A DNA stretch of 64,000 nt, taken from Cryptomeria japonica (taxonomy: Eukaryota > Streptophyta > Pinopsida > Cupressales > Cupressaceae). The DNA is taken from positions 239,800,422-239,864,421 of the forward strand of contig NC_081406.1 in NCBI RefSeq assembly GCF_030272615.1. The letters are read 5' to 3'. This document shows positions 1 to 11,690 of the stretch, piece after piece. How positions within the stretch are numbered: position 1 is the first letter of the stretch; each line of letters starts with the position of its first letter. The notes under the pieces are model-generated. The model did no database searches, was not told the DNA's origin, and saw nothing but the letters and a program-made list of their open reading frames with translations. The translations under genes and the position numbers were made by a program.

Positions 1-2174
1 ACTTCTAGGTGCAAAGGGTCATTATGGGGAAGCTTATCAGGTGAGATATCACTATCAGAAAATGTGACACTTTGGGAAATAGCTAAATGTCCAATCCGCA
101 CTTGAAACTGGTCAACATTAATATCTGTCGGGATAGTGGACTCAATCAAAGCTTTATCTAGGACTGCACGATGCACGGGAGACATTTTCAACAACTCTAG
201 AATGGATATTTGTGCAAGTGTTTTTCCTAGATGATCCAAAAGATTATACTGACTTGCAGGAGTTGGTTTGGGAGGAGCTGCAGGAGCTCCTTTCAAGACT
301 ATTTTGGATCGACGAGTGGTGACAGCACAAGAAGGATCTTGTTCCTTTATTCTCAGGGTGGAAACATACTCAGTTGACGCACGAAAACAATTAATGACAT
401 TGTTATAACTGGTATGTGCATAATTGGCCGTTTGAGCAGAGTTGGAAGAAGACGCTTTACCCTTGTCATGATCAAGAAAAGGAGTTTTGAAAATGGTATG
501 ATCAGTGTTGGAGGTCGGATGGGGTGGATCTACCTCAATTACTCCTTGCTCTAATAAATCTTGAATCATATGTTTTAATTGAAAACATGAAGCAGTTTTA
601 TGTCCTTTGGACCGATGATACTCACAGTACGCATTATCATTCCACCAATGCGGCTTTACTGCTGGTTCTGCCTTAATATCCGGTAGCTTGATAAATTTTG
701 CTTGTATTAATTGCTTCATTACTGATTCGATAGGCTCTCCCAACGGCGTAAACTGTCGAGGGGGCCCATCCCGCAATTGGAAGGGTTTGTGTTGTTGATT
801 TTGTTGTTGGCCTTGTTGTTGATTATATTGTTGAGTATGTTGTTGTTGAGCATGTTGTTGATATTGCGGCTGTTGAGCATGTTGTTGATATTGCGGCTGT
901 TGAGTAACATTGCTCATTGGTGCTTGATTTTGTTCCATAGTTGACATATTAGGAAAACTCAATTTCTTGATTGTGAATGGGGGTTGATTTGCATTTACCG
1001 CTCTCACATCAACAACTCCATCATTAGTGACATTCTTGTTCTTATACCAAAATCTGTTTCTGTCCCCTGAATAATTTGTGTTGTCATTGTCTTTATTGAG
1101 CTTGATAATTCCTTTAGCTACAAGAGCCATTTCAATGCTCATTCCTTTCTTAATGAGTTTCTCTATAGTACTGGGACTTTTCAATTTTAGCTCATACATC
1201 ATTTCTGGGACCAAGTTCTGGATGAACAGATTCACTTGTTGTTCTTCAGGTATATCGAGGGAAGAATGACTATACAAGCTTCGCCAACGTTGCAAGAAAG
1301 TCACTAATGGTTCACCTTGCTTTTGCTTGGTATTGCATAAATATGACATAGTTACATCACTGTCGATGTTGAACGTGAAATGAGATAAAAACTTTTGAGC
1401 CAATTCTGACCAAGTCTTTATATTTCCTGGCAGATGTGAATACCAATCCATGGCTTGTCCTGTGAGACTTCGTGCAAATAATCGCATTAAATATGTCTCC
1501 TCATAGCTCACTTCAGTACATGCCGCAAAAAATGCTCGAATGTGATCTTTTGGATTGCCATTCCCTTTATATTTCTCAAAGTTGGGTGCCTCAAAATGCT
1601 TAGGGAATGGAGGCATGTATACACTCTTGTCAAATGGATTAGGACATAAATCTTGATCTATATACAACTTCTTTGTCCCCTTAGTTTCTAATGCATCAAC
1701 TTTTCGTTGCAACTTCTCAAGTTGTTGCGCAATTATATCAGATTTTAGAGGTCCATCATTAATCCCGGTTGGTATTCTTTGTTGATATATCGCATTTCCG
1801 ATCGGTTGTTGATACTCTGCAATGGTCATTTTTGGCATTTCCGGCATATAAAGCTCTTGGTACATCTCTTGTTGTTGCGGTTGTGCTATGCCTTGATATC
1901 AACTTTGTTGTTGCGCTTCTTGGAGCCTAGGTTGATATTGCAATTGAGTAGGCTGTTGATATTGCATAGGTGCCAATTGCGGTTGTGAAGTAGGATAGCT
2001 TGTTTGCCTTGGCACATATTGTGGCACATGTTGTTGGTGAAGCTGACGGATCGGAATTTGTTGACTTTGTGCCAATTGTTGTTGTGGTGTATATCCCATT
2101 AGTTGTAAAAAACTTTGTTTAGATGGTTTTTGTTGCTTCTCCTTAGGATGGGGTATAGCACTTGCATTAACTTG
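1..2174 (-). pseudogene. gag: Element A Gag capsid and zinc-finger region, partial
   Basis: Same frame as the N-terminal part, interrupted by one TGA at 1899-1901 and then open to base 1 (checked codon by codon). A Gln-rich segment leads to the capsid domain at about 1630-1100: FEKYKGNGNPKDHIRAFF, then AMDWYSHLP and FLQRWRS, the usual retrotransposon Gag signature. After a second poly-Gln tract (780-910) comes a zinc-finger-like motif at about 640-570 (AYCEYHRSKGHKTASCFQLK). The last part in view (about 250-1) has the LLKMSPVHRAVLDKAL stretch that precedes protease in this family. The protease itself is beyond the edge. Function: capsid assembly and RNA packaging, in the cytoplasm. Confidence 0.88.
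778..912 (-). repeat. Gln-coding CAA repeat with duplicated 27-bp unit
   Basis: The plus strand is a run of TTG triplets, coding poly-Gln on the minus strand. A unit reading CATGTTGTTGATATTGCGGC plus CTGTTGAG occurs twice in tandem at about 852-905, giving two QYQQHAQQP repeats in Gag. Confidence 0.8.
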
Positions 2175-3299
2175 CTATGTTGTTTGTCCAATCCGTTGTG
2201 ATGGTTGCAAGTTTGCGTTAACTTGTAATGGTGCTGAAGGCGCTGCAATTTGTTGTCGAATGCGAACTTGTTGTTGTTGTACATTGCTTGTTTGTACATT
2301 TGATTGCACTTTTTGTATATTATTCAATCGTTGCACCAATTGTTGTTGGTACAAACCACTATCTGTAGCTCTTTGTGTTGCCATTATCGAAGGATCTGTC
2401 ACAATAGTGTTTGGCAAATATATTGAATTTAATGGGACATAAGAACTTTGTTGCATCGTGGAATTGCTTAGGACATTAGTGATATGAGGAATTCCAGTCG
2501 TGAAAATTTCTTGCATCTTAGATGTTGAAACTTTTTGTTGCGGGATATTTGTCAATATTTGTATGGTCTTTGTTTGATCTTGTGTTGCAGGTGTTACATT
2601 GAATAGTGGATTATTTATTGTCTCAAATGGTGACTTTTGAGGAATAGTCACTGTCAATGCCTTTGAAGCACGTTTACTCATTAAGGTAGGCTGAGTTTCA
2701 GGTTGCACATTTTCTTCAGTTGGATGCGGAGAGAAACTTAACAACTCACCACCTTGTTGTTTCTGCACATTGACTTGTTCACTTGAAGAGGTCACATTAC
2801 TCATCATGTTAAGATATTTTTGTGGAAACATCTTAAAGACCTTACTCAAGAATTTATCCATCTTTTTTGTTATCTTTGGATTTTGAAGGAACATGTCAAC
2901 ATCATCTGAATCATCAGAATCGGATGAAGAGTCTGGTTTGATATTTGGATTTGTTTCTTGGTGAATGCCTTGATCTAAACCAAATCCTTGTGAGAAAGTT
3001 GGTTCTTCATACAATGTTTGTATTTCATGTTGCAAGCTAGGCTGATTCCAGTTGAAAGGTGCACTTCCTCTTGGAGTTGGTGGAACACTCCCATGTCTTG
3101 GTTTCATAGGTACAAACACTGGTTCATATAATGGTGGTGGTCCAAGTTGAACCGTTCCATATGGTGGTAGAGATGTGTTTGATGAACCTTCAACTTGCAC
3201 TGTTTGACAAGTTTGAAACTGCGAATTTGCTATGTTATCCATGGGTTGATATGTTGGTTCTCCCATCTTCTTAGATTGTGATCTTGTCTCAACAGGCAT
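2175..3299 (-). pseudogene. gag: Element A Gag, N-terminal region
   Basis: The start at 3299 is the first ATG after the leader and opens with MPVETRSQSKK. The 374 residues are low in complexity: proline- and glutamine-rich, an acidic serine/aspartate run near residue 125, then a lysine-rich helix-like stretch (KKMDKFLSKVFKMFPQKY). This is the unstructured N-terminal extension of a plant Ty3-gypsy Gag and has no enzymatic motif. The frame closes with TAG at 2175-2177, but the same frame continues into the capsid region (1-2174), so I read the TAG as a CAG-to-TAG loss in what was one Gag-Pol frame. Confidence 0.8.
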
Positions 3300-5350
3300 G
3301 TCACTTATGCAAATGTAATGTTTTTGGAATTTTTTAAAGACAATATATGATATGCAACTAAATGCAAACTAAATAAATGAAAATGCAATCTATGTTTTTG
3401 GTTGTTTTTAAAAGATTTTGACAAACTTATGAATGCAAATCTAAGAGAGGGACCCTTAGGAAATTGGAATGATATCTAGACCTCAAAGGACAAAAGGACT
3501 TAATTGACAAAGGACAAGATGACAATTTCTCCCCTATATGCTTGGATACTAAGCTAGGTTTGACAAAAATGATATTGATGACAAAAAGACAAAAGTTTGA
3601 TAAGGTCTAGACTTCTTAACAATGACTTAGGGTTTATCAAAGATTTGGATTACTCAAGTATGACAAGACCTAGCTTTGACACTATATGCAAAAGGACAAT
3701 TGCTATGATATGATAATGACTTAAGCTTAATGAAAAGACTTAGGGTATGCAAATATGAATGTATGACAATGGTATGACCTTAATGCAAGAGGACATATGC
3801 AAGTGGATGACTCTTATTGATATGCAAAAGGAGTATGACTTAGGTGAAACCTAACCTTGATACTTGACAATGACTTTGCAAAATGCAACCTAGGATGAAC
3901 CTAAATGTAAGTGACATAAATGTTGAGACAAGTTTTTGAACAATGTTGGATAACCATGTTTTAGGAAGATGATCTTTGAATCTTGTTGAATTTTTGTTGG
4001 ATGAATGTCTCTTGTGTTTAATCTTATGTTAGATCAATTTGTTTTGCTTTTTTGAAATGGGATGCAATTCAACTTTTGACAAGCAAAGAATACAAGATAT
4101 TACAACTTAGACTCAAGACAGTCATGCTCATTTCCACATTTCTTATGGTAGGCAAGGACATTAGGTACTTGAGAGGTAGACTCATTATGAGATTCAAGGA
4201 GAATACATAGATGCTTGACCCCACGGGCTCCCCTCCACGGCACTCACTTCTCAGGGCAGCCAAGCATCAGTCCCCATGGAAATCTCCCCATGGCGAACTT
4301 AGTATCTCTTCCAAGTATCCGAATTTGTCCTTCTCAAGCAACTAGAAGGGTTTTTGGCCTCTAAAAACAAGGTGTTTAGTAAGGATTTCTGTTAAGTGTT
4401 ACTCCTTGATGTCACGCAAGCGTGATTGAGACATTAAGCCCATCAAGATACCAAACAAATGTAGTCACACAAGCATGATTTAGACCAAGAGGCCCTACTT
4501 AGATGTTGATATGAGAAAGAGTCCAAGGGTCATCACTTCCCAAGTAACTGCAATTCCCACATAACACTTCCTTCAAAGCTTTCGCCCATCAGGTATTTTT
4601 TTATAGTGAGTTAGAATGCCAAGGAATTCTAGCTGTACTCACTTTGGGTCATTCCCTTCTCACGATTATCACTTGCTTGCAAAAGTAAAGTGGTCGGGAA
4701 GGCAGGCCCTCTAAAGGAGACACTCAATCAAAGGCATGAGCATGGTATCGAAGATCTGGATTTCTGACCACCCTAAGAAGGATGAGAGCATACTCTCCTA
4801 CTCCAATGTCACACTCAACAATCAAAGCACAAACATGTTCATTCCAACCTATTTAGAAATCTCTAAGTGCCTAATTAAAAATCACAAACACAAAAGTTTG
4901 GTTGTTTCTCCAAGGCAACCTGCAAAACCCAAGTTAGAGGTTTGATTTGTTGTCTTTGACTATCGATTATGCATAACACATTTTAGTAGTTTGATTTATT
5001 GTCATTGCCATGTGTATGCCAATATTCTGCATAGATAATTAGTACCAAAATCCAAAGCACAGAAAACAGAATGCAAAAACACAACAAATTTCAAGTAAAC
5101 ACTGCATTTTTTTTACCTCTGTTCTAGACTTTACACAGGCGCAGAAGTCATGACACAGGCATAGAATGTCTGACACAAGCACAGAATCTCCTCTACACAA
5201 GCGAAGAATGCTCAACACAGGCGCAAGTTGCTTCACACAGGCGCAGAAGTCTCCAGAATACCCTGTACGGCCCTGTTTTTGGTTTTTTTGACCTGCAAAT
5301 CAACTTCAAAGCACTCAAAAACACAGTAAAGGGATTAGAAGGTTAGTGTT
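3300..5350 (-). other. Element A leader, no gene
   Basis: Untranslated leader between primer site and gag start. It is rich in short ATGACAA / GACAAA words between 3480 and 3900 and has a locally GC-rich patch at 4215-4290. No convincing protein was seen on either strand. The small open frames here have neither recognisable motifs nor codon structure. Confidence 0.6.
5131..5250. repeat. Degenerate short repeats in element A leader
   Basis: Five to six imperfect copies of a unit around ACACAGGCGCAGAA, spaced roughly 20-25 bp (5133, 5154, 5173, 5195, 5216, 5236). They lie close to the primer site. Confidence 0.7.
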
Positions 5351-5366
5351 CACGTCGGGTTCACCA
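5351..5366 (-). promoter_or_regulatory. Element A primer binding site
   Basis: Minus-strand TGGTGAACCCGACGTG begins a few bases inside the LTR boundary, where the tRNA primer of reverse transcription would anneal. It begins with TGG, complementary to a tRNA CCA end. A close relative (TAGTGAACTCGACGTC) occupies the same place in element B. I cannot assign the tRNA. Confidence 0.7.
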
Positions 5367-5371
5367 ATTAA

Positions 5372-6860
5372 TGTACGTTAGGAAATAGGAAATCATCACA
5401 AGCAAGTATATCAAAACACTAGACACTAGCTCAATCACGAAAACACAAAATGCAATGATCTAATCCTAAACAACACTCAATAGAGACATGAAATAAAAGC
5501 ATTCAAAAATGAAAGATTATGCAAACCATAGACATGACTTGAACGCTCCTTCATGCGGCTCCATTGTTCTTCTTTCCTCTTCAAATGGTTGGATTGTGGA
5601 TCTCACCTACAAGTGCACACACACAATTGAAAGCAACTAGACAAGATTACTGATCAAGAGTACTAGAAATTCGATAGTCTGATTACCAATTACCAAATTA
5701 GCCTTGATTGATGAAGATCATCCAATTTATAGAGGAATTGGAGAGATGACAAGATTAGCATGATCTAATTCAAATGGAAATTGCAAATCAATTATGACAA
5801 ATTATGCACTTTCCATGCAAAATTTGTTGATTGATAATTTATGACAAATTATGACAACTTCTATGTCAAAATTGATTGATTGTCAATTATGACAAATTTA
5901 TGACAAATTGACATGTCATTTCCATGAATTTAGGAGAGAAATAGGAGGAAATTGAAATTAGGAATTAGAAAATTAGGAAATTAGAGAATTAAGAAATTAG
6001 GAATTAAGAAATTGATGGAAATTAGAAATTAGTGAATTAATCAATAATTTTTCATTTATTAATTAATTCATTCACAAAGAGGAATAATTAGCCAATTAAA
6101 TGAATATTTAATTTTAATGAGAAAACTTAGGATAAATAAGTAATTTATTAATCCTAAAGGAAGAAATGACGCACAAGGTTAAATGACTAAATCATGAAAC
6201 CCTAGAAGATGAATTAGCAAAGCGAGGATGACAATTAGGTCTTGGTTGAAGATAATTAATGTCGATCATGATTTTGATTTAACAAAGGACCAATATGATA
6301 AATGATTTGATTGATAAATGCACCAATTGACGAGGAACAATGACAAATTGATCCAAATTGGCATAATTGAGACAGACAATGATCAATAGCGAAATGATCG
6401 CAAAATGACAAAATTGACAAAAGGAGGAGGATCGATGATAAAATAGATTGCAAGACGACAAGATTGGAAATGACCACGATCGATGACAAATCGATCGCAA
6501 AATGACAAGATCGAACAATGACAACGATCGATGACAAATCGATCGCAAAATGACAAAATTGAAAAGAGGACAAAATCCTAATTAGGATTGACGATGTCCA
6601 AAATGATGACAAATGAATACGCACATTGATGCGATAGGATAAAATCGATCAAAATCATGACTGGATAGCGTTGTCGACAAGACCAAATTTGAGAACGAGA
6701 TGATTGAAGAATGTAGAAGAATGACTCGATGCTCACAAATGATAAAAACCAAGTGCATGACATAGGAGAAATGTTAATGCGATGCAAAAACCTAAAATGA
6801 GGCAATGCGCAAATGTTAAAGTATGACCTCGCAAGCGTTGACCATTTTTAGGTGTCTACA
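5372..6860 (-). repeat. Element A 5' LTR
   Basis: On the plus strand it begins TGTACGTTAGG and ends GGTGTCTACA. On the minus strand it therefore starts TGTAGACACCTAAAAATGG and ends ...ACGTACA, giving the TG...CA termini of an LTR. It is directly followed by the primer site and a gag leader. Length 1489 bp; strongly AT-rich with internal repeats at 6375-6565. Confidence 0.85.
6375..6565. repeat. About 48-bp tandem repeat within element A LTR
   Basis: Two nearly identical units (6471-6511 and 6519-6559) share GATCGATGACAAATCGATCG followed by CAAAATGACAA. Two more degenerate units lie before them (about 6375 and 6429). Each unit contains two CGATCG/ATCGAT palindromes. This lies in the U3 side of the LTR, where enhancers of LTR elements usually sit. 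Confidence 0.75.
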
Positions 6861-8208
6861 GATATAATTGTGATATTATGACTATATGATCAGTTATTTG
6901 TGTTTTCATTGATGGAAACCATGTTTGTTTATGTTTGGTATGTCATCTAAGTTATCTAAGTCTATCAATAGTGCCTAACAGAGAAGGAGATGGTTGTAGT
7001 AGAGATTTGTGTCTAGTTAGGCATTACGGTTTGGACTGTATGCTTATGACATTGTAATGAGTCTATGGTCACAACTGCATCATGTTTGGAGAATCGGAAG
7101 TCATTTTTTTAATTGACTGTTCTATATTCAGTGTAGGGTTTGAGGACCGATAACAAGATCTTTGACCGGTGATGTTTTATGGTTTGGCGGTGGATCTTTT
7201 CATGTTCTTAACTTAGTGGTGATGTGTCAAAATTCATGTGAATGGATAAGATGTTGTTTGAGTGCATACAAGGAGCAAATTTCCTAGGAAACAACGAAGT
7301 GCTTGGTAAAATGTGATAAGGATTTGACAACTTATCAGATCAATGTGTGGTGATGTGTTATGATCATTCAACGATTGTAATTATCTTGACATTTATTATA
7401 ATGATTTGTATGATGAATTGTAATGATTTGTAGTGATCTAATATGATCTATGATGTAAATTCATTGTAAGTTAGGGTTATGTAGCTGACCTAATTGTAAC
7501 GTCTATTTAGGTCAAGTTTAAGAAGGTTTTTTGTGTCAGTGAGCAAAGAAGAAGAGTGTGTCGAACTAGATTGAGATGTCTGCATGAGTAAAGTAGATTG
7601 GAGCTGAAATCGATTTGTACTAGAAAGCAGATAGTGCAATGATCATATCATTTATCTATTGTTCCATAATAGTTACAATGGTATTAAAATCCCTTAACCA
7701 GGTAGGTCCTAATAGGCCTGATATTGTGAATCCCTCCATAGGGTGGCTCATTAATTTGGGTTTAAATCCTTTAGCAAGGTTACTCCTAATAGAGTAGATC
7801 TCTTAACAAGGTCAATGTTAAAATCCCTTCATCGAGTGACTCCTAACAGGGTCTTCTCTTAACCAAGCATTGTTGTAAAGCTCCTAATCGAGCTAGGCTC
7901 TTAATAGAGCACATTCTGAAAGAGTGCAAATATTGTGGGTACAAATTCTCAGTATGGTTTTTCCCATTTGGGTTTCCACATGAAAAATCATAGTGTTCAT
8001 ATGGTGGTTGATTTGTTTACGTGTGGATTTGATATCATTTCATTGCTTACATGTTGATGAACTCATGAATGAGTAGTTTGGTAAATCTGATTTAAGTGAT
8101 TGATTGAGTAATTATAGATACTAGTTATGACTATTTTGTGAAGTATTTTGCAGATTGGTGAAAGGTTGTAGTTTATTGTTATTACTGTTTCATCCCTCCT
8201 CTCAATAA
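6861..8208 (+). mobile_element. Degenerate Copia-type LTR
   Basis: Similar in layout to the solo LTR at 24667-26140. A hairpin-rich array (7687-7925) is followed by the shared stretch GGTTTTTCCCATTTGGGTTTCCA (in parts, 7960-7980), and the LTR ends near CCCTCCTCTCAATAAT (8193-8208). The left boundary is unclear because element A abuts it; TGTTTTCATTGATGG near 6901 resembles the start of other Copia LTRs here. No internal region is attached, so it is a solo or truncated LTR. Confidence 0.65.
7687..7925 (+). repeat. Mini-hairpin array in Copia LTR
   Basis: Serial short inverted repeats have different stems but loops of the form CTAAYA: for example ACTC-CTAATA-GAGT, GACTC-CTAACA-GGGTC, AGCTC-CTAATC-GAGCT, GCTC-TTAATA-GAGC. 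The same arrangement occurs at 25517-25740. Confidence 0.75.
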
Positions 8209-8765
8209 TAACTAGATCCTCACAATAACAGAGTCAAGAATATGCCTTCCAGGAATAAATCCATTATGTTGAGGATAAATGATATCAGGAAGAAGGGAAA
8301 TTAGTGTTAAGGTGAGAACCTTAGAAATGATCTTATAAAAGGATTTGCAAAGGCTAATAGGTCTGAAAAGATCCATAGCATCAACACTTGAGACCTTAGG
8401 GATGAGAACAAGAAAAGTGGCATTGATCTCCTTCAGAATCTGCTTAAAACCAAAAAATTATTTTACTCCCTTTCCAATATCCTTGCTAATAATATGTCAA
8501 TATGTCTAAAATAAGAAAATCATGAAACCATCTAGTCTAGGGGTTTTATTGCCTTCAAAGGATAATACTGGCTTCTTAATCTCAACTTCAGGGGGGATAG
8601 TAGAGAGGAATTTATTCTAGTCTTACCCAATCATATTTTGGGTTGCATCAAGGAGTAAATCTTGAGCAGCTTTATCCAGATTGTAGTCACCCTTAAGAGA
8701 AGAGAAATAAGATCTAGCTTCCTTCCTTGTTTCCTCTTCCTCAAAAGACAGTGCCCCCCTATAGA
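8205..8765 (-). pseudogene. LINE (L1-type) reverse-transcriptase fragment
   Basis: Minus-strand translation gives the N-terminal side of a plant LINE reverse transcriptase. It runs from an EEETRKEARSYFSSLKGDYN-like start through IPPEVEIKKPVLSFEGNKTP, then INATFLVLIPKVSSVDAMD, FRPISLCKSFYKIISKV and NGFIPGRHILDSVIV. FRPISL and the NGF(I/V)PGR motif are diagnostic of L1-like elements. Several stops and frame breaks make it non-functional. It stops at about 8205 where the Copia LTR begins, so the catalytic YxDD part is missing. It lies just downstream (minus sense) of the CACTA/SET relic, in the same orientation. Confidence 0.82.
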
Positions 8766-8789
8766 CATTTTTGAGATTCTATCTTTATG

Positions 8790-10410
8790 GGAAGAAAATA
8801 TTCAGTCACCACAAATGTGACCGACAACGTTCCCGCACTAGAAATACAAGAATATCTAGGAAATGTTGCTATGGTATCACCACTAGTGGCCTCTACATCC
8901 TCATGTACATGTCTTGCTGCAGAGAATAAATCCACTATGAAATGCCCCTAAGAAAGAACACTTCAAGGGAAATAAACACATAACAAAAGAGAGAGAAAAA
9001 GAGGGATCTACCAACTTTGGTGTCAGTATGATGTGCACTAGTGGATGTCTGCATGTTGTGTGTTGCTAACATTGCAGTTGGCAATATAGGTGGAGATGAT
9101 GGCCTGTGATGAGATGACATTTGCACAAGAACATGGACATCACCTGAAGAATAATATATTAAATATATAAAACATTAAATATTGAGAAATAACACAATGG
9201 TGTGGGAGCACCAAGAGCACAATGAGGAAATGGGACCAATTTTTTAACATAGAACAGTCAATTTTAGAGCCTTTGAATAATAAAAACTTTTGAATTCCCT
9301 CCACTCTTTCTTAGTTTTATGAATACCGCAGTTTGTTATCCACATGTTTTCCACCATCAAATTCATTAATTGTATTTGGAAACTAGTTGTAGATTGAAGA
9401 GGTATGAATATAATTTCATTTCATTTTGGTTTCATTAATTTTAGATCTGTATTTGAAAAGTTATAGCCATTTTGGTGAAAATTGTCCAAACCCTTCCTAA
9501 AGTTCCAAAGTGAGGGTATGGAGTCTTAGATAATGATTGTCCTAATTGGTGTGTTTGAGTCAATGAATTGTGACTTGGCAACCCGGGTGTTGTGAAACCT
9601 TGAAGGATGTATGAATGTATTGTACCAGGCATGGAGGCATAAAAAATAGAGTCAAATGGTGTGTGAGTTAGATGACCTTGAGTGGAAGGTTGTCCCTAGT
9701 TGATGAGTTATAGTGTGGATCCTCTACAACAATTATAAAATATCTAGGGAAGTCACATGTTTGATAACAACAAGGAGCCTGTGAACAAATAAAGGATATA
9801 TCAGAGCATCAAATTAGTTTAAATGTATGGAACATGGTCACCACCTAAACTACCTGGATTACCCTGATCATGGCCACCAGATTGATGAGGATGCAATATT
9901 TCTTGTAAAAACAACACGTACATATTTTAGTTCTTGATATAAAAGAGTATTAAATATAAACCATTTTTGAACTTATATTATAACTAAAGATTTCATTACT
10001 ACTTACTTGCAATTTTTGTGCTCTCTGCATCAATTGTTGCAACCTCTCTTTTATTGCATCAGTTTGAGGGACATGGTATGCCAGAGTAATAATTTCTCTA
10101 TTTTTTTTGGATCTTTCTCATCATTGTGACAAGGTCTGTGGAATATGTGATGTCATCATCACATAATAGTGAGTCCACTAATATATTTTCATTAGGTATT
10201 GTAGGTGCCTTTCCCCGAACATCCATCTGTGACAAGAATATTAGTAACATTATCAAAATTACCTGAAAACCTTAAAGAAAAGAACATAATAATATAACAT
10301 TTTGCTTCTATCTAATTTGTTCAATTACAATGAGGTTTACCAGCTAGGTAGAAGGGTTGTGAGCTACATCCCTATCTATGCTATGTGTTAGATGAATGTC
10401 ACCCTATGAC
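8790..10410 (-). pseudogene. Downstream exons of the SET-domain gene relic
   Basis: Below the SET part, minus-strand segments with plausible splice sites follow. About 10405-10330 has acceptor CATAG and gives GDIHLTHSIDRDVAHNP. About 10216-10008 has acceptor TCACAG then MDVRGKAPTIPNENILVDSL, a frame break, REIITLAYHVPQTDAIKERL and a short coiled-coil-like LQQLMQRAQKLQ before donor GTAAGT. About 9900-9840 gives HPHQSGGHDQGNPG. About 9145-9018 has acceptor TTCAG, is rich in His, Ser, Pro and Thr, and ends TDTKV before GTAG. About 8915-8790 has acceptor CTGCAG. No domain was recognised. The exon joins are inference from splice-like sequences; the whole is decayed. Confidence 0.45.
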
Positions 10411-10489
10411 AAAGATTAAATATAAAAAAAACATTAGCAAAATGAAACCAATAGACTTAGCAAAAAAATTAATAATAAAATGGTATATT

Positions 10490-11690
10490 GGAGTCATTAA
10501 TTGAAGGTTGGTTTAAATGGTATATAGTATGTACCACCCCCATAATAGTAACTTTGTTTGGATCTATATGATTCAAATTGTAATCGATTAGCAACTCTTC
10601 CCCTGCACTTATTGATTTTATCATGCATACAAATACATGATTTCCCTCACGCACCTCAAATTTGCAATTGGGTTGCTTATTAGTTGACCCAGGTCATTTA
10701 CTATTTATAAAACCTGCAATATTCCCTATTACTTTTGGCCTTCTGTCAATGTACATAGCTGTTAGATTCAATGGCAGCCCCAAAGACATTGAGAGGGGAG
10801 GTGAATCAATGTCTAACCAGATAGTGGAATCTTTAAACTTATTTATATCTTTGCAAGCCAAAACAATATACTAGTAAACAAGAAATAGTTCAATAAAGAG
10901 AAATAATAGAGACAACATAAATGAACACCATAGCACAAAAGATTTTGTTGAGGAAACCTGGTGTGGGAAAAACCTTGGTGGGATTTGTGACCCACAATAT
11001 TTACTCACTGGTCAATATGAATAAATATTACTTACAAGAGGAGCTTGCACATGTAGGAAGGCCAACTGCCTAGAGCACACTGCTCAAAAGAGTCTCACTG
11101 ACTACAATATGGATAATTAAATCCAATACAATGTACTGCTCAATGTACATATCCACTCTTTTACTTTGATCATTATTTTTCTATTGTATATAAATCGCTG
11201 AGAGTGCATACCTACACATATTTCTTTTATATCAAACAATCTGCATCTAATTTTTATAATTGTGACAAGGTCCGACATACTCCATCGATTTGGCCACTTT
11301 GTTGTAACAAACCTTTATACTATCCATGGAAAATAGGCCCAAACCATGTAATGATGATGGTTCTATGCGATATATCTTCTCGTTAACACAAAAATCAATG
11401 TTTATTAGAGGAAGTTCCTTGGGTACCCATTGTTTCTGTAGATGTTTGTACCTCAAGGGAGCCCCCATGTCACCTATGCTCTCGTCATCATAAGAATATG
11501 ACCCCCCTTGATCAAGAAAAAATTGTATACGTTTATTGAATTTTCTCCTGATCTTTTAACCTCTAGTTGATCTCCCTCTTTTAGACGCACTACATGTCTC
11601 ACTTTTGTCTCCTCTTCCTGAATTTCCCTCACTCAAGGAAGACAGATCTGACAAATACCTATTTGATGGTACCTACAGTCCATCAAATGA
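10490..11690 (-). pseudogene. SET-domain protein relic, split by an LTR fragment
   Basis: Minus-strand coding on both sides of an LTR insertion. The upstream half (about 11690-11247) has a basic, Ser-rich linker with one stop, then PLINIDFCVNEKIYRIEPSS, HGLGLFSMDSIKV and AKSMEYVGP. This matches the SET-N pattern GxGLFxxxxIxxGxxxxEYxG. The downstream half (about 10757-10490) has MYIDRRPKVIGNIAGFINS, a stop, QPNCKFEVREGNHVFVCMI, then ISAGEELLIDYN, matching the SET-C GEEL.xDY motif. The usual NHSCxPN is replaced by a GFINS...QPNC variant. A donor-like GGGGTG/GTACAT follows. SET proteins methylate lysines, usually on histones. This copy is dead: stops, an insertion and a missing middle. It lies downstream of, and parallel to, the CACTA transposase relic. 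Confidence 0.78.
10760..11205 (-). mobile_element. Truncated Copia LTR inserted in the SET relic
   Basis: Begins TGTTAGATTCAATGG and continues with GACATTGAGAGGGGAGGTGA, GTGGGAAAAACCTTGGTGGG and GGAAGGCCAACTGCCTAGAG. All of these recur in the LTRs of element C (37603 and 43408), in the same orientation. The right end has lost the terminal part, and no matching duplication of the left flank (ATAGC) was found. It separates two halves of one SET domain. Confidence 0.8.

Larger units (their letters stand above)
1..6860 (-). mobile_element. Element A: partial Ty3-gypsy LTR retrotransposon
   Basis: Reading on the minus strand, the order is 5' LTR (5372-6860), primer binding site (5351-5366), an untranslated leader of about 2 kb, then a gag-pol frame starting at 3299 and continuing past the left edge. 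The gag has the retrotransposon capsid fold signature and a CxxxH...HxxxC-like zinc motif. The frame has only two stops in about 1100 codons, so this is one of the younger elements here. The first bases after the LTR are GATAT at 6861-6865, one half of a possible target duplication; the other half lies outside the window. Protease, reverse transcriptase and 3' LTR are not in view. Confidence 0.9.

Noticed and set aside
6375-6565. CRISPR array
   Set aside because: Units are contiguous without unique spacers and lie in an LTR of a plant retroelement.
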